From contig JAQXPK010000142.1 in NCBI GenBank assembly GCA_029100605.1, forward strand, positions 1 to 53,032: a stretch of 53,032 nucleotides of DNA, given 5' to 3'. Of this stretch, positions 36,153 through 44,806 are shown one piece after another; position 1 is the first letter of the stretch, and every line of letters begins with the position of its first letter. The notes beneath the pieces were generated by a model that did no database searches, was not told the origin of the DNA, and worked only from the letters and a program-made list of their open reading frames with translations. The translations under genes and the position numbers were made by a program. This DNA comes from Bacillota bacterium (GTDB lineage: Bacteria > Bacillota > Clostridia > Oscillospirales > Oscillospiraceae).

Positions 36153-37565
36153 ATGACCAAATTCCTTGACTGGCTGAACACCATCGTCTGGGGTGCCCCG
36201 GCGCTGGTGCTGATTCTGGGCGTGGGCCTGTTTTTGAGCCTGCGGCTGCGGTTTGTCCAGCTGACCCTGTTTCCCCGGGCGGTGCGGGAGTTTTTCGCCA
36301 AGCTCCGCCCCGGTAAAAAGCGCGGGGACGGTGTGTCACCTTTTCAGGCGCTGTGCACGGCGCTGGCGGCTACCGTGGGCACCGGGAATCTGGTGGGCGT
36401 TGCCGGGGCGATCTGCCTGGGCGGTCCCGGAGCCATATTCTGGATGTGGGTCTGCGGGCTTCTCGGCATGGTCACAAAATACGCGGAGGTGACTCTGGCG
36501 CTGCGCTACCGGGTAAAAACCGGGGACGGCTATGCGGGCGGGCCGATGTATGTGATCACCCGGGGCCTTGGGCAGCGGTTTACCCCTCTTGCCAAAGCCT
36601 ACTGCCTGTTCGGCGTCGTCGCCGCCTTCGGCGTGGGAAACGCGGCGCAGATCAACGCGGTGATCTCCGGCGTCAACGGCGTTTTGACCCGGTTCGGCGG
36701 AGTGGAAACCCGGCTGGGCAACTTTCTGATGGGGCTGGCTCTGGCGATACTGATTGGAGCCACGGTTCTCGGCGGGGCGAAACGGATCGGGGCGGTGGCA
36801 GAACGGCTGGTGCCCTTTGTCTCTGCCGCCTACATTCTGCTCTGCGCCGGGGTGTTGATTTTCCGGTGCCGGGCGCTGCCTGGAGCCTTCGCTGCCATTT
36901 TGGAGGGAGCGTTTTCTCCCCGGGCGGTCACCGGCGGCGCACTGGGTTCCGCCTTTCAGGCGCTGCGGGTGGGCTGCAGCCGGGGGGTGTTCACCAACGA
37001 AGCCGGGATGGGTACAGCGTCCATTGCTCACGCCTCCGCGGAGGTCTCCCACCCGTCGGAACAGGGATTGATGGGCATGATCGAGGTGTTTCTGGACACC
37101 ATCCTCATCTGCACCCTGACGGCGCTGGTGATTCTCGTCAGTGGCGTGCCCATTCCCTACGGCGTGGATGTGGGCGGGGAGCTGACGACTAGGGCCTTTG
37201 CCTCTGTTTACGGCAGTTTCGCTTCTTTATTTCTGGCGGCGGCACTGGCCTGCTTTGCCTTTGCCACAGTGCTGGGCTGGGGGCTGTATGGGGCGCGGTG
37301 CGCTCAGTTCCTCTTCGGCACCAGGGCTTGGAAGCCCTTCGCTTTTGCCCAGACCGCTGCCGTTGTCATCGGCGCGTGCATGGACACCGGCGCGGTATGG
37401 TCGGCGGCGGAGACCGTCAATGGCCTGATGGTCATTCCTAATTTGATTGCGCTGGCGATGCTCACCGACGAGGTGGTTCGCCTTACAAAAGAATATCAAA
37501 AATCCGGCGGAACAGCCGCCGGTGGAGGTAGTTATGCAAATATCCATCAACGCAAATCGGTGTGA
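36153..37565 (+). CDS. alanine/glycine:cation symporter (AGCS family)
   Basis: This 470-residue sodium- or proton-coupled amino acid transporter has about ten or eleven helices. Family marks are ALCTALAATVGTGNLVGVAGAI near residue 67, GAIFWMWVCGLLGMVTKYAEVTLALRYR, and RGVFTNEAGMGTASIAHASAEV. The start ATG 36153 follows GGGAGGA. Its end overlaps the aminotransferase start by 32 bp, suggesting joint expression and alanine or glycine as a shared metabolite. Confidence 0.94.
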   Translation: MTKFLDWLNTIVWGAPALVLILGVGLFLSLRLRFVQLTLFPRAVREFFAKLRPGKKRGDGVSPFQALCTALAATVGTGNLVGVAGAICLGGPGAIFWMWVCGLLGMVTKYAEVTLALRYRVKTGDGYAGGPMYVITRGLGQRFTPLAKAYCLFGVVAAFGVGNAAQINAVISGVNGVLTRFGGVETRLGNFLMGLALAILIGATVLGGAKRIGAVAERLVPFVSAAYILLCAGVLIFRCRALPGAFAAILEGAFSPRAVTGGALGSAFQALRVGCSRGVFTNEAGMGTASIAHASAEVSHPSEQGLMGMIEVFLDTILICTLTALVILVSGVPIPYGVDVGGELTTRAFASVYGSFASLFLAAALACFAFATVLGWGLYGARCAQFLFGTRAWKPFAFAQTAAVVIGACMDTGAVWSAAETVNGLMVIPNLIALAMLTDEVVRLTKEYQKSGGTAAGGGSYANIHQRKSV

Positions 37566-38775
37566 GCCCTCTCCCATGCGGAAATTCCATCCCTACGCAG
37601 TGGAGGCCGAGAAGCAGGGCAAAAAAATCTATCACCTGAATATCGGTCAGCCCGACCTGCCCACACCCCAGGCCTACTTTGACGCGGTGCGGAGCTTCGA
37701 CCGGAAGACCCTGGCCTATGCGGAATCCCCGGGAATGCCCGTCCTCATCGACGCGGTGCGGGGCTATTATCACGAGCTGGGCGTGGATTTGGAGCCAAAC
37801 GACGTGCTCATTACCACCGGCGGCAGCGAGGCTCTGCTGATGACCTGCCTGAGCATTCTCGATCCCTATACTGAGGTCATCATTCCCGAGCCTTACTACC
37901 CCAACTATACCACCTTTGTCCATGCGGCGGGCGGCGTCATCCGCGCCCTGCCCACCAACCCCTGGGAAGGCTATCGCTACGCCAAGCGGGAGCGGATCGA
38001 GAGCCTGATCACCAAGAACACCCGCGCCATCCTGATCACCAACCCCGGCAACCCCACCGGCGTGGTGCTGGATCAGGCGGAGATGCGGATGATCACCGAC
38101 ATCGCCAAGGAGCACAATCTGTATCTCATCTGCGACGAGGTGTACCGGGAATTCTGCTACGACGACAAATTCGGCGTGCCCACCATGGCCCACTTCCGGG
38201 ATATTGACGAAAACCTGGTCATCATTGACTCCGCGTCCAAGCGGTTCTCCGCCTGCGGCGCCCGGGTCGGCTGTGTGGTGACACGGAATAAGGAACTGCA
38301 GGCGGCGCTGCTGAAGTTCTGCCAGTCACGACTGTCCGTCGCCACCATCGACCAGATCGGCGCGGCGGCGCTGTACAGCGTCGGTCAGGACTTCTTCCGC
38401 CAGAGCAAGGAGGAGTACCGCCGTCGCCGAAACACCGTGGTATCCAGACTGCGCCAGATTCCCGGCGTGGTGGTGGAGGAGCCTATGGGGGCGTTTTACC
38501 TGATGGCGAGCCTGCCGGTGGACGACACGGACAAGTTCCAATATTGGCTGCTGGAGCACTTCGACTACCAGGGGGATACCGTGATGTTTGCCCCCGGCGC
38601 GCCTTTTTATGAAACTCCCGGCAAGGGCATCAACGAAGTGCGCATCGCCTACGTACTGAAGCAGGCGGATCTGGAGCGGGCCATGGACGTGCTGGCGGCC
38701 GGAATCTCCGAATACCAGCGCCAGGTGATGCACCTGACTCCCGCCGCCGCGGACGAGCCGTCAAAATCCCGATAA
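37534..38775 (+). CDS. PLP-dependent aminotransferase, class I/II
   Basis: This 413-residue fold-type I aminotransferase has HLNIGQPDLPTP near the N-terminus, TTGGSEALLMTC (cofactor phosphate region), TNPGNPTGVV, CDEVYREF and the Schiff-base lysine in SASKRFSACGARVG. It resembles aspartate-type aminotransferases. The overlap with the AGCS symporter gene suggests it works on the imported amino acid, for example alanine, but this is inferred. The start ATG 37534 has GGAGG upstream. A strong terminator follows. Confidence 0.93.
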   Translation: MQISINANRCEPSPMRKFHPYAVEAEKQGKKIYHLNIGQPDLPTPQAYFDAVRSFDRKTLAYAESPGMPVLIDAVRGYYHELGVDLEPNDVLITTGGSEALLMTCLSILDPYTEVIIPEPYYPNYTTFVHAAGGVIRALPTNPWEGYRYAKRERIESLITKNTRAILITNPGNPTGVVLDQAEMRMITDIAKEHNLYLICDEVYREFCYDDKFGVPTMAHFRDIDENLVIIDSASKRFSACGARVGCVVTRNKELQAALLKFCQSRLSVATIDQIGAAALYSVGQDFFRQSKEEYRRRRNTVVSRLRQIPGVVVEEPMGAFYLMASLPVDDTDKFQYWLLEHFDYQGDTVMFAPGAPFYETPGKGINEVRIAYVLKQADLERAMDVLAAGISEYQRQVMHLTPAAADEPSKSR

Positions 38776-38788
38776 AAAAACAATCATC

Positions 38789-38833
38789 CGCCGGATAAGC
38801 TGGAAACATGGCTTATCCGGCGGAATTTTCTGC
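38789..38833 (+). terminator. intrinsic terminator after the aminotransferase gene
   Basis: CCGCCGGATAAGC/GCTTATCCGGCGG forms a 13-bp perfect stem, followed by AATTTTCT. Confidence 0.85.
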
Positions 38834-38922
38834 TTTCTTTTCTCCATTTCGGACAATGCTTCGACTGCTTGCCCGGAAGAAAAGTGGTATAGTGGCGGCA
38901 AACCGGGAAAGGAGAAGAGATC

Positions 38923-39456
38923 ATGCGAAGAAGTATTTTGATCACGTTGATGACCCTTGGAATCCTGCTGTTTGCCGCGCCCCGGGCGCAGGCGGCGCAG
39001 ACCGGTTCCATCCGGGTCGAGACGGCGGCGGGGGAAGGGACAGCTGTGACGCTGTACCACGCGGGAACGCCGGTTTCAAGCGGCTATCGGCTGGACGAGG
39101 TGTTCGGCGGGGGACTGGTACGGTGGGGAGACCTCCCCTCCGAGGCACTGGCGTCCTGGCTGGCGGAGCACGCCGGCGCGGCGGGGAACACAAAGAAAGC
39201 AAAAGAGGATGGCAGTGCGGATTTTCTCGATCTGGAACCGGGGCTGTACCTTGTGACCCTGACGGAAAACGCCAGGAGAACCGATGCCTTTGTCGTGGAA
39301 CTGCCCTATGAGGATATTTGGCAGATCACGGTTCGATCTGAGGAGAATCAAACGCAGCCCCCACCCACCGGCCAGAGCGCCGCGCCCTTTTTGGCGGCTG
39401 CGGGAATGCTCCTGTCCGGAATCGGGCTGCTGGCGGTGCGAAAAAAACGAATATAA
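38923..39456 (+). CDS. small surface protein with SpaA-like fold and LPXTG-like anchor
   Basis: This 177-residue protein has a Sec signal peptide cleaved near AQA-AQ (residue 25). The body resembles a single prealbumin-like (SpaA/Cna-B) domain: GSIRVETAAGEGTAVTLYHAG and FLDLEPGLYLVTL. A Pro-rich QPPPTGQS motif follows, then a hydrophobic helix and a KKRI tail, the layout of a sortase substrate with non-canonical PPTG. No sortase or pilus genes are in the window. It is preceded by an extended -10 (TGGTATAGT, 38885-38893). Confidence 0.78.
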   Translation: MRRSILITLMTLGILLFAAPRAQAAQTGSIRVETAAGEGTAVTLYHAGTPVSSGYRLDEVFGGGLVRWGDLPSEALASWLAEHAGAAGNTKKAKEDGSADFLDLEPGLYLVTLTENARRTDAFVVELPYEDIWQITVRSEENQTQPPPTGQSAAPFLAAAGMLLSGIGLLAVRKKRI

Positions 39457-39463
39457 ATAATCT

Positions 39464-39496
39464 CTTTCCCCCGTCCCGAAGGGCGGGGGAAATTCC
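39464..39496 (+). terminator. intrinsic terminator after the surface protein gene
   Basis: TTTCCCCC/GGGGGAAA stem with an inner CCC/GGG pair. The gap to the next gene (39497-39679) shows nothing I can identify. Confidence 0.7.
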
Positions 39497-39679
39497 TGTT
39501 TCTGGGAGAAAGCTCAGATAGCCGCTGAAAAAGGGAACGATTCAATGCCGCCAGCGCTGCGCCTTGGCTGAAGCGGACAGATGCAGCGTTTATGCTGATT
39601 GTACAAACCAGAAACAAATAATTCACAATATTGCACAATTCACTTTCCTAAACCGACAAATCTTTGGCGGGAATATGCC

Positions 39680-39708
39680 TTGCATTGAAGTGCCCAGGGT
39701 GGTATGAT
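39680..39708 (+). promoter_or_regulatory. promoter of the CPA2 antiporter gene
   Basis: TTGCAT (39680-39685) and TATGAT (39703-39708) are spaced 17 bp, about 65 bp before the start. Confidence 0.7.
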
Positions 39709-39772
39709 ACCCGAGATTGCGGGATGGCTTTCGGATCCCGGATCGGCATTTCGATTAGGAAGGCGTTTTGCT

Positions 39773-41056
39773 ATGGAAACATATCTGCTTTGCCTGGCTG
39801 CGGCTCTGGTAGGAGGTCTGCTCATGACCCGTCTGACCCGGCTGGTGCATCTACCTGCCGTAACCGGCTATCTGGTAGCCGGATTGCTCCTTGGCCCTTA
39901 TTTTTTGGGCGCGCTGAAAATTCCCGGGTTCGGCTTTAACACCCTGGAGCAGGTCAGCGCCCTGAGCATTATCAGCCAGACCGCATTGGGCTTCATTGCC
40001 TTTGCCATGGGCAATGAGTTCCGGCTGAGCCAGCTGCGCACCATCGGCTCACGGGCCATTATCATCGGCATTTTGCAGGCAGTCGTTACCACCGTGCTTG
40101 TGGACGCGGTGCTTCTTCTGCTGCATCTGTTCTTCCCTGATATGATTTCCGTTTCCTGCGCCATCACCCTGGGCGCCATTGCCGCCGCCACGGCGCCTGC
40201 CGCGACCATGATGGTGGTGAAGCAGTACAAGGCCGATGGCCCCATGACCCGGCTGCTGATGCTGGTGGTCGCCCTGGATGACGCGGTGGGTCTGCTCCTG
40301 TTCTCCGTTTCCTTCGGCGTGGCGACTGCCCTGTCCAGCGGGGAGGTCAGCGTTCTGGCTGTCGTGGTGGAGCCGATTGTGGAGATCGTTCTTTCCCTGG
40401 CGCTGGGCAGCTTTATGGGACTGGTGCTGCACTGGGTGGAGCGGTTCTTCCACTCCCGCAGCAAGCGAATGTCCCTGTCTGTGGCCTTTGTGATGCTCAC
40501 TGTGGGGCTGAGTATGCAGGAATTTCAGATCGGCCCTGTGCACTGCAGTTTCTCCCTTCTGCTGGTGTGCATGATGACCGGCACCATTTTCTGCAATGTC
40601 TGCCCTACTTCCGAAGAGCTGATGGAACGCGTAGACGGCTGGACGATGCCGCTGAACATTCTGTTCTTTGTCATCTCCGGCGCGGAGCTGGACTTACAGG
40701 TGTTGTCCCAGCCCGTGACGCTGGTCGTGGGCATTGTCTATATCCTCGCCCGCTCCATGGGTAAATACTGGGGCGCGAACCTGAGCTGCCGCATCACCAA
40801 GGAGCCAAAGCCCATTGTGGATCATCTGGGTATTACCCTGCTGCCCCAGGCGGGCGTTGCCCTGGGCATGGCTCTCACCGCCGCGACCCTGCCCGACGGC
40901 GCGCTGGCTCGGAATGTGGTGCTGTTCGCGGTTCTGGTGTATGAGCTGGTTGGCCCCGCGTTGACCAAGCGCTCTTTGCTGGCGGTGGGCGAGATCAAGC
41001 CCGAAGGCCGCACCAGCGCCCGGAAGCACAACGAACCCAAGACGGTGAAATCATAG
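39773..41056 (+). CDS. cation:proton antiporter, CPA2 family
   Basis: This 427-residue membrane protein has about twelve helices. HLPAVTGYLVAGLLLGPYFLG is the typical KefB/NapA-like opening. LGAIAAATAPAATMMVVKQY and VVALDDAVGLLLF carry the family's core ion-binding segment with adjacent Asp residues. There is no C-terminal TrkA-N domain, so it is a short form. It probably exchanges Na+ or K+ for H+. The start ATG 39773 follows AGGAAGG. Confidence 0.9.
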   Translation: METYLLCLAAALVGGLLMTRLTRLVHLPAVTGYLVAGLLLGPYFLGALKIPGFGFNTLEQVSALSIISQTALGFIAFAMGNEFRLSQLRTIGSRAIIIGILQAVVTTVLVDAVLLLLHLFFPDMISVSCAITLGAIAAATAPAATMMVVKQYKADGPMTRLLMLVVALDDAVGLLLFSVSFGVATALSSGEVSVLAVVVEPIVEIVLSLALGSFMGLVLHWVERFFHSRSKRMSLSVAFVMLTVGLSMQEFQIGPVHCSFSLLLVCMMTGTIFCNVCPTSEELMERVDGWTMPLNILFFVISGAELDLQVLSQPVTLVVGIVYILARSMGKYWGANLSCRITKEPKPIVDHLGITLLPQAGVALGMALTAATLPDGALARNVVLFAVLVYELVGPALTKRSLLAVGEIKPEGRTSARKHNEPKTVKS

Positions 41057-41061
41057 CTCCC

Positions 41062-41109
41062 ACACGTCCCCATTTTCCCAAAACGGGAAATGGGGACGTG
41101 GTTTTTTTT
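41062..41109 (+). terminator. intrinsic terminator after the antiporter gene
   Basis: CACGTCCCCATTTTCCC/GGGAAATGGGGACGTG is a long stem followed by a run of eight T. Confidence 0.92.
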
Positions 41110-41121
41110 GACGCTTTCGTC

Positions 41122-41150
41122 TTGAAAGTTCCAAATAGTTGTACTATAAT
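41122..41150 (+). promoter_or_regulatory. promoter of galE
   Basis: TTGAAA (41122-41127) and TATAAT (41145-41150) are spaced 17 bp. The 60-70 base leader carries a hairpin (about 41175-41200). Confidence 0.85.
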
Positions 41151-41220
41151 AAAATAACGCGTAACGGAGAATAGCGGCGGGCAGGATTCTGCCCCGCCGA
41201 AGAAAAAGGAGGATCTGACA

Positions 41221-42237
41221 ATGAACATTCTCGTGACCGGCGGTGCCGGGTATATCGGCTCCCACACCTGCGTGGAGCTGCTCAACAGCGGCTACGGCGT
41301 GGTGGTCGTGGACAACCTGTGCAACGCCAACCCCAAGAGCCTGGAGCGGGTGAAGACCATCACCGGCAAAACCGTCAAATTTTACGAGGGCGATGTCCGG
41401 GATGAGGCGCTGCTGCGGAAGATTTTCGTGGAAAATGACATCGCCGCCGTCATTCACTTTGCCGGACTGAAGGCAGTGGGGGAATCTGTTGCACAGCCCT
41501 GGCGTTATTACGACAACAACCTGAACACCACCTTGGTATTAACCAAGGTTATGGGGGAGGCCGGCTGCAAGAGGATCATATTCTCCTCCTCCGCTACCGT
41601 CTATTCCGGCGACAACGACATGCCCCTCCGGGAAACCAGCCGCACCGGCAACTGCACCAATCCCTATGGCTGGACCAAGTATATGACCGAGCAGATTCTC
41701 TCCGGCATCGCCTACGCCGACAAGGAATGGAGCGTCACGCTGCTGCGCTACTTCAATCCCATCGGCGCCCATGAGAGCGGCCTCATCGGCGAGGATCCCC
41801 GGGGCATTCCCAACAATCTGATGCCCTACATCACCCAGGTCGCCATCGGCCGCCGGGAAAAGCTCAGCGTTTATGGCGACGACTACGACACACCTGACGG
41901 CACCGGCGTCCGGGATTACATCCATGTGGTGGATCTGGCAAAGGGTCATGTCTCCGCCGTGAAATACACCGTGGAGCATACCGGCTGCGAGGTGTTCAAC
42001 CTGGGAACCGGCGTGGGCTACAGCGTGCTGGATATGGTGCACACCTTCGAGAAGGCCAACGGCGTCAAGGTTCCCTACCAGATCGTAGGCCGCCGTCCCG
42101 GCGATCTGCCCACCTGCTATGCCGATCCCGCCAAGAGCGAGAAGATTCTGGGCTGGAAGGCGGAGAAGAATCTGGAGGATATGTGCCGGGATTCCTGGAA
42201 CTGGCAGAGCAAGAACCCCATGGGTTACGGCGAGTAA
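41221..42237 (+). CDS. galE: UDP-glucose 4-epimerase
   Basis: This 338-residue extended SDR interconverts UDP-glucose and UDP-galactose for cell-surface glycans and galactose use. NAD-binding GGAGYIGSH is near residue 7. The catalytic Ser is in FSSSATVYS and YxxxK in YGWTKYMTE. The C-terminal substrate region GRRPGDLPTCYAD is typical of GalE. It is transcribed alone, between a consensus promoter and a strong terminator. Confidence 0.97.
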   Translation: MNILVTGGAGYIGSHTCVELLNSGYGVVVVDNLCNANPKSLERVKTITGKTVKFYEGDVRDEALLRKIFVENDIAAVIHFAGLKAVGESVAQPWRYYDNNLNTTLVLTKVMGEAGCKRIIFSSSATVYSGDNDMPLRETSRTGNCTNPYGWTKYMTEQILSGIAYADKEWSVTLLRYFNPIGAHESGLIGEDPRGIPNNLMPYITQVAIGRREKLSVYGDDYDTPDGTGVRDYIHVVDLAKGHVSAVKYTVEHTGCEVFNLGTGVGYSVLDMVHTFEKANGVKVPYQIVGRRPGDLPTCYADPAKSEKILGWKAEKNLEDMCRDSWNWQSKNPMGYGE

Positions 42238-42256
42238 CGCCCCGTAATACAGCATT

Positions 42257-42297
42257 ACGCCCGGTTCGGCATATGCCGAACCGGGCATCGTTTTTTG
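42257..42297 (+). terminator. intrinsic terminator after galE
   Basis: GCCCGGTTCGGCATATGCCGAACCGGGC forms a long perfect hairpin, followed by ATCGTTTTTT. Confidence 0.9.
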
Positions 42298-42314
42298 AAA
42301 TAGCGCTGGTTTAC

Positions 42315-43787
42315 TCAATTCTGCACCCTATGGTGGACGCCGGGACTGTTGGGGGTCAGCGGGGCGAAGGTATAGCCGTTGTTTAGACCCCAGATGAGAA
42401 TATCCTCCACCGCGTCCACGCTGAAGCTGTGGATGTCATGCTGCAGCACTACGGACACCGGATTCCGGGTGACGCCCTCAATCACGTTGTCAAACACCGT
42501 CTGGGCCTTTTTCGCGCCGCCGGCATCGTTGCTGTCCACATTCCAGTCGAAATACTGAAATCCCGCGTCCTGTACCGCTCGGGTCAGCAGCGTCATCAGT
42601 CCCTCGCTGGTTTCTCGGCTGACGGTATTGGAGCTGCCGCCGGGAAAGCGCATCAGGGTGGTTTTGATTCCAGTGTTTTGGTAGATCACATCCTGCATGG
42701 CGAACAGATCGGCAAAGAAGGCCTCCGGGCTGGCATAAATCTGGGCATAATCGTGGGATACCGTGTGGATGCCGATGCTGTGACCCCGTTCCACGATCTC
42801 CTTCATCATCTCGCCGCAGCCCCGGCTCGTGACAAAGAAGGTGGCCTTCACGCCGTAGCTGTCCAAAATATCCAGCAGCCGCTCCGTTTCCGGGCCTGGG
42901 CCGTCGTCGAAGGTCAGATAAATGGTCTTGTTCTCCGGCCATACGGTCTGGGGGCGCTGCGCTGCTGTCACCTCCACCCTCCGGGTGACGGTAGTCGTGT
43001 TCTCAAAACCGTCGCTGACGGTGTAGGTCACGGGATAGACACCTGGGGTAAGCCAATCCACCTCACCCTCCACCTGAACGTGCTCCGTCAGATCGCCGTC
43101 CACATTGTCCCTGGCTGCATACCCCGGCTCCGTGTAAAACACGCCGGTGGGGATGGCATAGTGCTCGCCCCCGGTCAGGGTGATTTCCGGGGGAATTGGG
43201 TCATAGAAAGGAATCTCCCGCTGGGCATAGCCCGGGTTTCCGGAGGAATCCGTCACTGCGTAGAGGATTTTCCCGTATTGCTCTGTTCGGACGACCCGAT
43301 CCGTAATGTCGCCGTCGTGGTTGTCCACGGCCCGGTAGCCGGCCTCCTCGTAGGGCGTCCCGGGAATCAGCGAACCTTCCGGGTCGGGGGTCAGGAAGAT
43401 CTCCGGGCACACGGTGTCCACGATCCGGACAACCCGCTGCGCCTGGGCGTGAAGCCCCCGGTAGTCCGCCAGATAGGTCAGTGTGTATTTTCCCGGTGTT
43501 TTCTCGTCCACACTGCCCTGAATGCTGACCCGGGCATCCTTGGGCGTGAAGCCATCCCGGCAGAGAAGCGAACCCCGCAGGCAAAGAACCGCCCCCGGCT
43601 CCTGAAAGCGTCCGCCGTATTCGATATTGACTTCCGGTTCCCCCTTCAGCTCCAGTTCCAGGGTGAACCGGTTCACACCGAAAACGACCACAGCTGCCGC
43701 GACGAAAAGTGCCGCCAGAATCGCCAGAGCGCCCAGTATCCAGTTCCAACAACGCCCTCTCGGCGGTTTGAAAACCCCTTCGTACAT
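42315..43787 (-). CDS. membrane-anchored polysaccharide deacetylase with Ig-like repeats
   Basis: This 490-residue protein has a membrane helix at about 17-39. It is followed by three Ig-like DUF5011-type repeats (about 45-122, 125-195 and 200-275), marked by GYRAVDNHDGDITDRV and GYAARDNVDGDLTEHV. The NodB deacetylase domain (about 286-480) has TFDDGP (292-297), HTVSH (341-345), RFPGG (380-384) and LQHD. It should deacetylate extracellular peptidoglycan or another GlcNAc polymer, with the repeats acting as a spacer or glycan binder. It is transcribed alone. Confidence 0.93.
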   Translation of the reverse strand: MYEGVFKPPRGRCWNWILGALAILAALFVAAAVVVFGVNRFTLELELKGEPEVNIEYGGRFQEPGAVLCLRGSLLCRDGFTPKDARVSIQGSVDEKTPGKYTLTYLADYRGLHAQAQRVVRIVDTVCPEIFLTPDPEGSLIPGTPYEEAGYRAVDNHDGDITDRVVRTEQYGKILYAVTDSSGNPGYAQREIPFYDPIPPEITLTGGEHYAIPTGVFYTEPGYAARDNVDGDLTEHVQVEGEVDWLTPGVYPVTYTVSDGFENTTTVTRRVEVTAAQRPQTVWPENKTIYLTFDDGPGPETERLLDILDSYGVKATFFVTSRGCGEMMKEIVERGHSIGIHTVSHDYAQIYASPEAFFADLFAMQDVIYQNTGIKTTLMRFPGGSSNTVSRETSEGLMTLLTRAVQDAGFQYFDWNVDSNDAGGAKKAQTVFDNVIEGVTRNPVSVVLQHDIHSFSVDAVEDILIWGLNNGYTFAPLTPNSPGVHHRVQN

Positions 43788-43874
43788 GTTTCTCCCTCTT
43801 CTGCTGTGTTCCCCTAGTTTACATAACTATACTACATTCTATGCGGAATGGGAAGGGGGTTTTGAAAATATTTT

Positions 43875-43943
43875 AGGGCAGCGCCGCATAATGGGGCAAA
43901 AGATCCACTGAAGCCCGCAGCTCCCATTGCGCGGTATTGCCTT
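43875..43943. repeat. MITE-like element, internally deleted copy D
   Basis: These 69 bp carry both terminal repeats (AGGGCAGCGCCGCATAATGG and its partner). The interior is only about 30 bases, matching in reverse orientation the left inner part of copies A-C. The remaining 95-100 bases are missing. Confidence 0.75.
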
Positions 43944-43992
43944 CGGAAAAACCAGGCCGTCCGTTATCGGACGACCTGGCGCCATTTCTTTG

Positions 43993-44805
43993 TTATGCCA
44001 GCATGGCGATCAGCTCCGGCAGCACCGGCTCGAATTTCACGCCGTACCAATGGGACGGCGCAGCCGCCGTGTTTTCAATACAGCGGTAGGTAAAATCGGC
44101 GGCGATCCGGACTGCGTCATAGATTTCCTTTCCCCGCAGCAGCACTCCGGTAAAGGCGGCGGCAAAAATATCCCCTGTGCCGTGGCAGCCCCCGCCAATT
44201 CGCCGGTGACGGTAGGATCGGATGCGCTCCTGCTCCCGCAGAAGCACGCCGGTCTGTCCGTCCCCAAAGTCCGCGCCGGTGAGCACCACGCACCTGTGGT
44301 TCAGCCCCTTCAGAAGCCGGAGTTCATCTTGTTCGCTCTGCCCATAGGGAAGCCCGGACAGAATGGCGGCTTCCGTCACGTTGGGCAGAAGGATGTCCGC
44401 CTTGCGGCACAGAAGGCCGATTTGCCTTGCGTAGGCATCATCGAACCCGGCGTACAGCTTCCCATGATCTGCCATAGCGGGATCGACAATGGTGATTCCG
44501 CCGGGAGCCAGAAGGCGATCCATAATCTCGCCCGCCGCCTCCACTGCCGCCAGGCTGCCCAGGTATCCCACCAGAATGGCGTCGAAGGTGATTCCGTTGT
44601 CCAGCCAGTGGTGCCAGATGTCGGAAAGCACTCCGTCAAAATGTGCCGCCGCGGGCTTCCCAAATCCCCCGGTGTGTGTGGACAGCAGTACGGTGGGGAG
44701 AATGCAGGTCTCCAGGCCGCAGGCGGACAGAATGGGCAGCGCCACCGTCGTGGAACACTGTCCGACGCAGGAGATGTCCTGAATGGTCAAAATCCGCCGG
44801 TACAT
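43993..44805 (-). CDS. pyridoxamine/pyridoxal kinase, PdxY-like
   Basis: This 270-residue ribokinase-fold enzyme phosphorylates vitamin B6 vitamers. The N-terminus RILTIQDISCVGQCSTTVALP and VLLSTHTGGF match clostridial pyridoxamine kinases. LVGYLGS, TIVDPAMADHGKLYAGF and the anion hole GGGCHGTGDIFAAAF with the catalytic Asp follow. The start ATG 44805 has GGAGG and lies 1 bp after the stop of the PfkB-type gene, so the two are translated together. Confidence 0.9.
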   Translation of the reverse strand: MYRRILTIQDISCVGQCSTTVALPILSACGLETCILPTVLLSTHTGGFGKPAAAHFDGVLSDIWHHWLDNGITFDAILVGYLGSLAAVEAAGEIMDRLLAPGGITIVDPAMADHGKLYAGFDDAYARQIGLLCRKADILLPNVTEAAILSGLPYGQSEQDELRLLKGLNHRCVVLTGADFGDGQTGVLLREQERIRSYRHRRIGGGCHGTGDIFAAAFTGVLLRGKEIYDAVRIAADFTYRCIENTAAAPSHWYGVKFEPVLPELIAMLA

Positions 44806-44806
44806 A

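Noticed and set aside
42429-43817. 462-codon frame opposite the polysaccharide deacetylase
   Set aside because: The minus strand shows TFDDGP, HTVSH and the Ig repeats. The plus frame has none.
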